A stretch of 18,824 nt of DNA, taken from assembly GCA_002431285.1 (NCBI GenBank), contig DJEF01000039.1:1-18824 (forward strand). Reading direction: 5' to 3'. The translations under genes were made by a program, and so were the position numbers. The notes under the pieces are model-generated. The model saw only the letters and a program-made list of their open reading frames with translations, did no database searches and had not been told where the DNA came from. This stretch comes from Ruminococcaceae bacterium UBA5905 (GTDB lineage Bacteria; Bacillota; Clostridia; Oscillospirales; Acutalibacteraceae). Shown in pieces: positions 1-6,288 of this stretch (position 1 is the stretch's first letter; each line of letters starts with the position of its first letter).

Positions 1-389
1 TCGTTGCCCTTGCCGGTGCAGCCATGGCAGATAGCGTCAGCGCCCTCCTTCTGGGCAATCTCCACCAGCGCCTTGGCGATACAGGGGCGGGCATGGCTGG
101 TGCCCAGCAGGTAGTCCTCATAGACCGCGCCCGCCTGCATGGTGGGGATGATGTAATCGTCCACATACTCATCGGTCAGGTCCAGCACATACAGCTTGGA
201 GGCGCCGGTCTTCAGCGCCTTTTCCTCCAGACCCTCCAGCTCGTCCGCCTGCCCCACGTTGCCGGACACGGCGATGACCTCGCAGTTATTATAGTTCTCT
301 TTCAGCCACGGAATGATGATGGAGGTATCTAGCCCGCCGGAATACGCCAGCACCACTTTTTTAATCTCTGCTTTATTCACTGTTTTCAT
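1..389 (-). CDS. argG: Argininosuccinate synthase, N-terminal part (3' end outside window)
   Basis: This is the first 129 codons of argininosuccinate synthase, the cytoplasmic enzyme that joins citrulline and aspartate using ATP in arginine biosynthesis. The ATG at 389-387 follows AGGAGGT (complement of 397-403) with a 7-nt gap. Near the N-terminus the PP-loop ATP-pyrophosphatase motif AYSGGLDTS is visible, followed by [28 protein letters not shown], and at the edge of the window [14 protein letters not shown], all characteristic of ArgG. The gene runs off the left edge, so the rest of the synthetase domain cannot be checked. It is transcribed divergently from the membrane-protein gene at 637 and has its own perfect consensus promoter. 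Identity is very secure; whether argH follows lies outside the window. Confidence 0.97.
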   Translation of the reverse strand, partial: MKTVNKAEIKKVVLAYSGGLDTSIIIPWLKENYNNCEVIAVSGNVGQADELEGLEEKALKTGASKLYVLDLTDEYVDDYIIPTMQAGAVYEDYLLGTSHARPCIAKALVEIAQKEGADAICHGCTGKGN

Positions 390-426
390 CACGATTACCT
401 CCTGTGAAATGATTGAGTATGTTTGA

Positions 427-455
427 ATTATACACTCGAAATTCCGAAATGTCAA
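427..455 (-). promoter_or_regulatory. Consensus sigma-A promoter of argG
   Basis: On the minus strand TTGACA (complement of 450-455) is followed by exactly 17 bases and then TATAAT (complement of 427-432), a perfect vegetative promoter. It lies about 40 bases before the argG start codon. The flank upstream of the -35 is AT-rich, like an UP element. Confidence 0.92.
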
Positions 456-461
456 GCAAAA

Positions 462-479
462 TACGAAAAAATATTCATG
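462..479 (-). promoter_or_regulatory. Possible ARG-box-like site upstream of argG promoter
   Basis: Minus-strand CATGAATATTTTTTCGTA resembles the left half and AT core of the ArgR/AhrC operator (Bacillus-type consensus CATGAATAAAAATKCAAK), but the right half is poor. It sits a few bases upstream of the -35 box of argG. An arginine repressor site would make sense here; the match is partial and the call is tentative. Confidence 0.25.
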
Positions 480-568
480 TTCATTGTATATTTATAAACG
501 GCATCGACCGTGTATCGGCAGTTTTGTCAATTCTGTGAAAATAAATTGTGAACAGTGGTGCAGGAGAC

Positions 569-597
569 TTGCAACTGCCGTTGCTTTTTGATACAAT
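569..597 (+). promoter_or_regulatory. Sigma-A promoter for the gene at 637
   Basis: TTGCAA (569-574), a 17-base spacer and TACAAT (592-597) form a near-consensus promoter ending 39 bases before the ATG at 637. The 5' leader is short and contains the GAGAGGA ribosome site at 621-627. Confidence 0.8.
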
Positions 598-636
598 GAT
601 ATATAGAGTCTGCATATACAGAGAGGAACGGTGCGT

Positions 637-1341
637 ATGGCACGGGAAATGTATCTGGCCGGGGTCGATCCGGAGGAACTGAAGCCTACCCCCAAGGCGG
701 AACCGCCGAAAACCTTTAAGGAAAAATGGGATAATTACTGGTATCACTATAAATGGCTGACCCTCGGCTGTGTAGCGGGGGCGGTCGTATTGGTCATTCT
801 GATCGTACAGATGCTGACGGTGGATCGACCGGATTATACCCTGATGCTGGTCACGAACAAGGCCTATATGCCCCAACAAGTCCAGGCGCTGGAGCAGTGG
901 ATGGCACAGTACGGCGAGGACGTGGACGGCGACGGTAAGGTAGAAGTGGAAATCCTCGAATGCTATCTGAACAAAGCGGACAACCAGACCTATTATGCCA
1001 ATTCTCAGATGATGCAGGTGCATCTCATGGCGGGCGACGTGATGCTGTATGCCTATGAACCGGATCTCTACGAGCAGTTTATGAGCGCCGACGCTCTGAA
1101 AGATGCCCATTTCTTCACACCGCTGGGCGAGGGGATCGCCGGGCTGTCGGAGGACGGCACCTACTGGAACTGGAAGGACGACGTCCGCGTGACCGGCGAT
1201 GCGACACTGTCTACCCTCCCCAAGGAATTGTATTTCGGCGTGCGGCAGTCTACCGGCACCGCCAAAGACAGCGTGGATATGCATGACCAGGGGATGCGGC
1301 TGCTGCAAGCGCTGCTGGCGAACCAGCCCACGGCAAAATAG
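637..1341 (+). CDS. Single-pass membrane protein of unknown function with extracellular domain
   Basis: A 234-residue protein I do not recognise. A GTG at 631 lies only 3 bases from the Shine-Dalgarno GAGAGGA, so the ATG at 637 (9-base gap) is preferred. The N-terminal ~40 residues are hydrophilic and end in the aromatic, basic stretch FKEKWDNYWYHYKW, which leads straight into one membrane helix (about residues 42-62). This arrangement is seen in many clostridial exported proteins of unknown role. The remaining ~170 residues, presumably outside the cell by the positive-inside rule, are acidic (for example YGEDVDGDGKVEVE, a possible calcium-loop-like DxDGDG) and show no enzyme motif that I can name. 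It has its own promoter and is followed within 10 bases by the promoter of the next gene, so it is probably a single-gene transcript. Confidence 0.8.
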   Translation: MAREMYLAGVDPEELKPTPKAEPPKTFKEKWDNYWYHYKWLTLGCVAGAVVLVILIVQMLTVDRPDYTLMLVTNKAYMPQQVQALEQWMAQYGEDVDGDGKVEVEILECYLNKADNQTYYANSQMMQVHLMAGDVMLYAYEPDLYEQFMSADALKDAHFFTPLGEGIAGLSEDGTYWNWKDDVRVTGDATLSTLPKELYFGVRQSTGTAKDSVDMHDQGMRLLQALLANQPTAK

Positions 1342-1348
1342 CTTTTCC

Positions 1349-1377
1349 TTGACAAAAGTTTGTTTGCTTGTTACAAT
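1349..1377 (+). promoter_or_regulatory. Sigma-A promoter for the gene at 1422
   Basis: TTGACA (1349-1354), 17 bases, then TACAAT (1372-1377): a five-of-six -10 with a perfect -35, beginning 7 bases after the upstream stop codon. The ribosome site AGAGGAG (1407-1413) lies 8 bases before the ATG. Confidence 0.88.
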
Positions 1378-1421
1378 CCAAACAGGAGACTGTTCAAATA
1401 ATGTGTAGAGGAGTGTAGAAA

Positions 1422-2606
1422 ATGAAACGAATACTGGTGATCGGATTGGCGGCGGCGCTGCTGCTTTCGGTTATGCTGGTCGGCGCGGTGCCAGTCAGCG
1501 CGGAAAAGAACCAGTGTGAGACCTTTGAAATTCTGCGCAGCTATCTGCTGGAATTCAACACCAGCGGCACCCCCAAAACGGAGTTTACCGCCAGCGACAT
1601 GGGATATTGGGTGCGGCAGCAATACGACAGCGTATACAGCGACCGGCTCCAGGGAGAATGGGAGAACGGTGTGTTTACCGCATCCGCGGACGGGCTGTAT
1701 GCCGCCTATCCGACGGCGCATTTTGAGAGCATCGCCCATCGGCTTTTCGATTTTGAGGGAACCCTGCGGGATAAGCTGCAGCAGGAGGCGGAGACGTATG
1801 CTGCCCTTGTTTACGATGAAACGAACGACCGCTTTGTTTGGACTGCCGGCGGCAAGGGCGGTATCATCTATGAGCAGCAGGGCTACACGGTAAATGCCGA
1901 CGGCACCTATGCGGTGTATTATCGGACAGGCGATCCGGACGAAAACGAAGATTCTGCCATCGTGTGGAAGGATGGGTATATCCGTCTGCAGGTGCAGCTG
2001 GATGAACCGCTGGTAAAGGTACTGAAAACCGATCTGGTGGAGCAGCTGCCCGCCACAGGGCTCATCACCCCCGGTACCGTGCTGCCGGATGTCAAATACG
2101 AGGTAGACGACGGCATCCGCATCGACGGCGACCGGGCGTTCCCGACCGACACGGTGGTGCAGGCGAAAAAGCTGGAGGGCGAGCGGATACCGGCGACCGT
2201 CAAGACGGCGCTGGAGGGCATAGCGGCCGACGGCAAGCTGGTGGTGTTCGACATCACGGCGAAAGGAACCGGCGACGCGGTGCAGCCGAGCGGCAAGGTA
2301 GCCGTCACCTTCGCCATTCCCCCGGCCCTGTCCGCCGAGAACCTGAAGCTCTATTATGTGGCTGAAAACGGCACAAAAGAGGAGATCGCCATCACCGTGA
2401 ATGCGGCAGAAAAAACCGTGACGGCGGAACTGACCCATTTCTCCCTATATGTGCTGTGCAACACCTCCGCGGCCGCCGGTAACGCCGACGCCACCCCGCC
2501 TACGGGCGAGAATGTGCGCCTTATTGTGGCTATTGCAGCGGCAGCATTGGTGGCCGCCGCGCTCTGCATCCTCACCGTAAAAAAGAAACGCGACAATAAG
2601 CACTGA
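1422..2606 (+). CDS. Secreted surface protein with C-terminal PPTG sorting-type anchor
   Basis: A 394-residue exported protein. Residues 1-27 are a classical signal peptide (MKR, hydrophobic core, VPVSA followed by E28). The C-terminus has the tripartite layout of a sortase substrate: TPPTGE at about 358-363, a ~23-residue hydrophobic helix, then KKKRDNKH. PPTG replaces canonical LPXTG; such variants occur in clostridial sortase substrates. The body has no motif that I recognise. Residues ~30-230 are acidic and aromatic. Residues ~235-345 look like beta-sandwich segments of the kind found before anchors of Gram-positive surface proteins (for example GKVAVTFAIPPALSAENLKLY, then LTHFSLYVL). No sortase gene is present in this window. 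It has its own promoter and terminator, so it is monocistronic. Ligand and role are unknown. Confidence 0.85.
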   Translation: MKRILVIGLAAALLLSVMLVGAVPVSAEKNQCETFEILRSYLLEFNTSGTPKTEFTASDMGYWVRQQYDSVYSDRLQGEWENGVFTASADGLYAAYPTAHFESIAHRLFDFEGTLRDKLQQEAETYAALVYDETNDRFVWTAGGKGGIIYEQQGYTVNADGTYAVYYRTGDPDENEDSAIVWKDGYIRLQVQLDEPLVKVLKTDLVEQLPATGLITPGTVLPDVKYEVDDGIRIDGDRAFPTDTVVQAKKLEGERIPATVKTALEGIAADGKLVVFDITAKGTGDAVQPSGKVAVTFAIPPALSAENLKLYYVAENGTKEEIAITVNAAEKTVTAELTHFSLYVLCNTSAAAGNADATPPTGENVRLIVAIAAAALVAAALCILTVKKKRDNKH

Positions 2607-2613
2607 GCCTTTC

Positions 2614-2645
2614 ACCTCCGCACCGATCGGTGCGGAGGTTTTTTT
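2614..2645 (+). terminator. Perfect-palindrome intrinsic terminator
   Basis: Bases 2614-2639 form a fully self-complementary 26-bp palindrome (ACCTCCGCACCGA and its complement) followed by a run of seven T (2639-2645). It begins 8 bases after the stop of the surface-protein gene. The A on the left flank does not give a comparable T-run on the other strand, so it acts on plus-strand transcription. Confidence 0.93.
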
Positions 2646-2725
2646 CTGTCCGGGTGCGGACTATTTTGCCGGACAACGGATATACTAACCGGGATAGTTC
2701 ATGCACAGAAAGGCAGGCGTCCCCT

Positions 2726-3433
2726 ATGGCTGTATCGGTCATCCGCACCGTCATACTGTATATTCTGCTCATGGTCGCCATGCGCATCATGGGCAAGCGT
2801 CAGCTGGGCGAGCTGCAGCCATCCGAGCTGGTGATCACGCTGCTGCTGTCCGATCTGGCCAGCGTCCCCATGCAGGACAACGGTCTGCCGCTGCTCAACG
2901 GCATCCTGCCCATTCTCGTGCTGGTGGCGGTGGAGATCGTGCTGTCCTGCCTGATGCTGAAATTCCCCACCGTATCCCGGCTCATCAGCGGCTCCCCCGT
3001 GCCGATCATCCGGGACGGGCAGCTGGACGAGACCGCGATGAAGCGGCTGCGCATCACCATCGACGATCTCATCGAATCCCTGCGGCAGCAGGACATTTTC
3101 GACCTGCGGCAGGTACAGTATGCCATCGCCGAAACCAACGGCCACATCAGCGCCTTTTGTTATCCCCGATTTCAGCAGGCTACGCTGGGAGATGTGCACG
3201 AGGGCGAGCTGCCGGACAGCGGGATGCCGGTGGTCATCGTCAGCGACGGCAAGCGCTCCGACTGGGGAATGCAGCTGTGCGGTCTGGATGAAAGCTGGCT
3301 GCAAAAGACCCTGCGGCAACGCGGCTGCCCCCTGCAGGAAGTGTTTCTGCTGACGGCGGACAAAACCGGCGCGGCCTTTCTGCTCACCCGCCGTCAGGTA
3401 CAGCGATCGGCCGCACAGGAGGAATGCTCATGA
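2726..3433 (+). CDS. DUF421 / YetF-like membrane protein
   Basis: A 235-residue membrane protein of the DUF421 (YetF/YcaP) family. The ATG at 2726 follows AGAAAGGCAGG (2707-2717); the frame is open further upstream but overlaps the terminator, so an earlier start is unlikely. About residues 4-20, 34-46 and 58-77 form three membrane segments. The family hallmark MGKRQLGELQPSELVITLLL lies between the first two, and the cytoplasmic C-terminal half carries the typical P-I-I-R-D-G-Q segment and DLIESLRQQ helix. Family members form small membrane proteins with a conserved C-terminal domain; their biochemical role is unsettled, with links to sporulation and membrane stress in Firmicutes. The gene overlaps the next gene by ATGA, so the two are co-translated. 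I see no convincing promoter: TATACT at 2681-2686 lacks a usable -35. Confidence 0.9.
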   Translation: MAVSVIRTVILYILLMVAMRIMGKRQLGELQPSELVITLLLSDLASVPMQDNGLPLLNGILPILVLVAVEIVLSCLMLKFPTVSRLISGSPVPIIRDGQLDETAMKRLRITIDDLIESLRQQDIFDLRQVQYAIAETNGHISAFCYPRFQQATLGDVHEGELPDSGMPVVIVSDGKRSDWGMQLCGLDESWLQKTLRQRGCPLQEVFLLTADKTGAAFLLTRRQVQRSAAQEECS

Positions 3434-3810
3434 AACGGTTATGGTTGGCCGCCGCGCTGGCGGGCCTTGTCGTCGGGCTGTGCGCACTGTCTCTGACCTA
3501 CCAGCGTCGGCAGGTGACGGTGCTGCTGGAGGAACTGACCCGGGTAGAGGAGGTCTATCGGGCCGAGGGAGCCGACGCCGCCCAACCGCTGGCGCAGCAA
3601 TTCTCCGAGGATTACACCCGGCGCACCCGACTGTTCCCCTACTATATCAGCCACGACGATCTCATCGACGGGCAGGAGTGCGCCGCCGTGCTGCCGGTGA
3701 TCCTCAGCAGCGAAGCACAGGTGGAATTCCCCGTGGAAGCCGCCCGATGCCGCACCCAGCTAAAAAAGCTGCTGGCATTGGAAACCCCTGCACCGGAAAA
3801 TGTATTCTAA
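3430..3810 (+). CDS. DUF4363 family protein
   Basis: A 126-residue protein matching the small DUF4363 family commonly encoded right after DUF421 in Clostridia. One membrane helix (about residues 4-22) precedes an outward-facing, helical, charged domain (QRRQVTVLLEELTRVEEVY) with conserved-looking RTRLFPYYISHDDL. An ATG at 3424 is only one base from AGGAGG (3417-3422); the ATG at 3430, 7 bases away, is the better start and gives an ATGA overlap with the DUF421 stop. The overlap implies translational coupling and a shared complex or pathway. Function is unknown; the domain name only records the family. Confidence 0.87.
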   Translation: MKRLWLAAALAGLVVGLCALSLTYQRRQVTVLLEELTRVEEVYRAEGADAAQPLAQQFSEDYTRRTRLFPYYISHDDLIDGQECAAVLPVILSSEAQVEFPVEAARCRTQLKKLLALETPAPENVF

Positions 3811-4012
3811 GACGATCCTGCGCCCTGTACGGGAATCCCACGGCAAGGAGGCATCGTCGAAAACAGACCTTTCGGTGTAAAATACACCGTCGGATGCCGA
3901 CGAGGGATGTGGAGCTGTCATAGATTTTTCGCAAGCGGCGGGCCGTCTGCAAGGGCGGTCCGCCGTCCTCTGTCCGAAAATCGGTCGACGCCCGGAATTT
4001 TTTATTTTTTCG
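3811..4012 (+). other. Structured non-coding intergenic region, candidate terminator or small RNA
   Basis: About 200 bases with no credible reading frame but several inverted repeats in series: GACGAT (3811-3816) with ATCGTC (3853-3858); CGGTGTA-AAA-TACACCG (3873-3889); CGTCGG-ATG-CCGACG (3888-3902), which overlaps the previous one by two bases; and a 9-bp stem with one G-U pair at 3937-3945/3956-3964. The region ends with a T-rich run (3998-4010). The last elements may terminate the DUF421/DUF4363 transcript, though no single hairpin is directly followed by a clean T-run. I do not recognise a known RNA family. Confidence 0.4.
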
Positions 4013-4041
4013 TTGCTTTTCTGCGGCAGGTGCGGTACAAT
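4013..4041 (+). promoter_or_regulatory. Sigma-A promoter of the mtaB operon
   Basis: TTGCTT (4013-4018), 17 bases, TACAAT (4036-4041), ending 38 bases before the mtaB ATG. It follows the T-rich tract of the intergenic region. Confidence 0.75.
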
Positions 4042-4079
4042 AGATATGTTTCTATCCCAATCAATGTTTGGAGACATCT

Positions 4080-5369
4080 ATGGAGATCGCATTTCACACA
4101 CTGGGCTGTAAGGTCAATCAATACGAGACCGAAGCCATGCGGCGGCTCATGGAAACCGCCGGATATACCACCGCCGAATATGCCGCCGACAGCACGCCGG
4201 ATGTGCTGGTGATCAATTCCTGCACTGTCACCGGTGAAAGCGACCGCAAGCTGCGGCAGCTGCTGCGCCGCTATCGCCGGGAGCAGCCCCAAGCCGTTTT
4301 GGTGCTCACCGGCTGTATGCCCCAGGCCTTCCCGGACACCGCCGCGGCACTGGCTGAAGCGGATATCGTGCTGGGCAACGCCGCCCGCCGGGCGCTGCCG
4401 GAGCATATCGCCGCCTATTTGCAGCATCGGCAGCGCATCGTGGACATTCCCGCCCACGATGCCCGACTGGAGCCGCTGTCCATCGACCGGTTTGAGGGAC
4501 GCACCCGAGCCTTTGTCAAAATTCAGGACGGCTGCAACCGCTTCTGCTCCTACTGCATCATTCCCTATGCCCGGGGGCGGGTGCGCTCCCGCTCCCCCGA
4601 GGATATCCACCGGGAGCTGGAGACGCTGGCGGAAAAAGGGTATAAAGAGGCCGTGCTGGTGGGCATCAACCTCACCGCCTACGGACAGGACACCGGACTG
4701 AATATCGCCGATGCGGTCGAGGCCGCCTGCGCCGTGCCGGGCATCTGCCGGGTGCGGCTGGGCTCGCTGGAGCCGGATTTTATGACGGAGGAGATCCTGA
4801 CCCGGCTGGCGGCGCAGCCGAAGCTGTGTCCCCAGTTCCACGTGGCGCTGCAAAGCGGCTGCGATACCACCCTGCGGCGAATGAACCGTCACTATACCAC
4901 CGCCGAGTTTGCTGCGCTGTGCCGACAGCTGCGGCAGCTATTCCCCGGCTGCGCCCTGACCACCGATATTATGGTGGGTTTTCCCGGTGAGACGGAAGAG
5001 GAATTCGCCCGGTCGCGAGAGTTCGCCCGCGCCATCGGCTTTTCCCGCGCCCATGTGTTCGCCTATTCCCGCCGTCCCGGCACGGCGGCGGACAAAATGC
5101 CCGGTCAAATTCCCAATGCCGTCAAGGCGCAGCGCAGCCGCCGGATGATCGACGCCTGCGAGGAAAGCGCCGCCGCCTATGCCGCCGGATACGTGGGGCA
5201 GACCGTAGAGGTGCTGCTGGAAACACCGGAGAAGGACGGCACCGTCGTGGGGCACACCGCCACCTATCTGACAGTGCGCGCCGTCACCGATCGCCCCTCC
5301 GGCAGTCTGATCCCGGTGCACATCACCCGGACGGAGGGAGACACGCTCCACGGCACAGAAGTACACTAA
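4080..5369 (+). CDS. mtaB: tRNA t6A37 methylthiotransferase MtaB
   Basis: A 429-residue radical-SAM methylthiotransferase that converts N6-threonylcarbamoyladenosine at tRNA position 37 to its 2-methylthio form. The start ATG at 4080 follows GGAG (4070-4073) with a 6-base gap; an in-frame TTG at 4068 overlaps that site and is rejected. The N-terminal UPF0004 domain has its three cluster cysteines at C10 (TLGCKVNQYE), C48 (NSCTVT) and C79 (TGCMPQ). The radical-SAM core has C152, C156 and C159 in CNRFCSYCIIPYARG, followed by the usual VGINLTAYG and FHVALQSGCD. A TRAM-like RNA-binding tail fills about residues 370-429. TLGCKVNQYE and the NSCTVT spacing favour MtaB (YqeV type) over MiaB or RimO. 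It heads a probable operon with the two genes that follow (18- and 28-base gaps). Confidence 0.95.
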   Translation: MEIAFHTLGCKVNQYETEAMRRLMETAGYTTAEYAADSTPDVLVINSCTVTGESDRKLRQLLRRYRREQPQAVLVLTGCMPQAFPDTAAALAEADIVLGNAARRALPEHIAAYLQHRQRIVDIPAHDARLEPLSIDRFEGRTRAFVKIQDGCNRFCSYCIIPYARGRVRSRSPEDIHRELETLAEKGYKEAVLVGINLTAYGQDTGLNIADAVEAACAVPGICRVRLGSLEPDFMTEEILTRLAAQPKLCPQFHVALQSGCDTTLRRMNRHYTTAEFAALCRQLRQLFPGCALTTDIMVGFPGETEEEFARSREFARAIGFSRAHVFAYSRRPGTAADKMPGQIPNAVKAQRSRRMIDACEESAAAYAAGYVGQTVEVLLETPEKDGTVVGHTATYLTVRAVTDRPSGSLIPVHITRTEGDTLHGTEVH

Positions 5370-5387
5370 CCGAAGGGAGGGCGGTTC

Positions 5388-6260
5388 ATGCCGCTGGAAT
5401 TCCGACCCCGCCGGGCTTTTCGGAAGCCGGGGAAAAAGATGCAGCTTGCGCTGGCCATAATTCTGCTGCTGATCGCCGCCGCCTTTGTAGCATTCTGGGT
5501 GGCGGTGCGGTTGCATCAGCCTGCCGCTCCGGCAGAGGACGGCGGCGACAGTTCTGCCGACGCCTCCGGCGTGCAGGCCGATCCCACCTGGGAGCTGACT
5601 TATCTGCTGGTGCTGCTGTCGGATGAGGACACGCTTCGACCGGTGCTGCTGCGCTCCGATCCTCTGCGCCCGATTTTGCAGGCCACCCCCCTGTCCGGCG
5701 CGGCACAGCTGAGCGAAACCGCCCGATTGGACGCCCTCTATCGGAAAGAGGGCGCGGCGTCTGTCACCGCAGCGGTAGCAAAAGCGCTGGACATTCCTCT
5801 GACCCACTATATCGCCATGCGCTCCGACGAGGTGGAGAGCTGGCTCAACTATCTGGAAAACGGCCTGACCCTCACCCTGCCGGAAACAGTCCAATCCGGA
5901 GCGCTGCAATTGGAGGCCGGAGAACGCAACCTCACCGCCACGCAGGTGACGCTGCTGCTGCGCTACACCGGCTGGAGCGATGCCGGATACGGAGACACGA
6001 TCGCCGCCGATGCGCTGACGGCGATGCTCAACCAGTATTTCCGCTCCGGGCGGCATCCTCAGGGGGATTTTTCCGCCCTGTCCAATCTGTGCAAGACCGA
6101 CCTGCGTATCAGCGATTTTACCGCCGACGCCGCCCGGCTGACCTATCTCATGGCCCAGAATCAGGGGGCTCTGTGCCGGACCGTCCTGCCGCAATGGAGA
6201 CAGGATGCCAACGGCATCGTGCCGGAAGCCGCCCCTTACGCACAGGCCGTTTCCCCGTAG
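5388..6260 (+). CDS. Divergent LCP-like (LytR-CpsA-Psr) membrane protein
   Basis: A 290-residue protein with a basic N-terminus, a membrane helix at about 19-41 and an exported domain after a Ser/Gly/Asp linker. The ATG at 5388 follows AGGGAGGG (5374-5381) with 6 bases between. The outer domain reads like a distant LCP phosphotransferase fold: LTYLLVLLSDEDTLRPVLL; then LDALYRKEGAASVTAAVAKA followed by LDIPLTHYIAM, which fits the LCP segment with llgi-idyYv; and a final LTATQVTLLLRYTG. The catalytic arginines do not appear: neither SLPRDT nor the R-x-R...DxGRxxRQ segment is present. If the fold call is right, it is probably inactive as a teichoic-acid-type ligase and may bind polyprenyl-phosphate or partner proteins. 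Another exported protein of unknown fold cannot be excluded. Confidence 0.6.
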   Translation: MPLEFRPRRAFRKPGKKMQLALAIILLLIAAAFVAFWVAVRLHQPAAPAEDGGDSSADASGVQADPTWELTYLLVLLSDEDTLRPVLLRSDPLRPILQATPLSGAAQLSETARLDALYRKEGAASVTAAVAKALDIPLTHYIAMRSDEVESWLNYLENGLTLTLPETVQSGALQLEAGERNLTATQVTLLLRYTGWSDAGYGDTIAADALTAMLNQYFRSGRHPQGDFSALSNLCKTDLRISDFTADAARLTYLMAQNQGALCRTVLPQWRQDANGIVPEAAPYAQAVSP

Positions 6261-6288
6261 CCGGCCAAAAATTTGAAAGGAGTCCGCC

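Noticed and set aside
24-332. Plus-strand frame across argG
   Set aside because: Antisense to the strongly supported argininosuccinate synthase.
2681-2686. TATACT as the -10 of the DUF421 gene
   Set aside because: Position 17 bases upstream reads GGACTA, not a -35, and there is no TGn extension.
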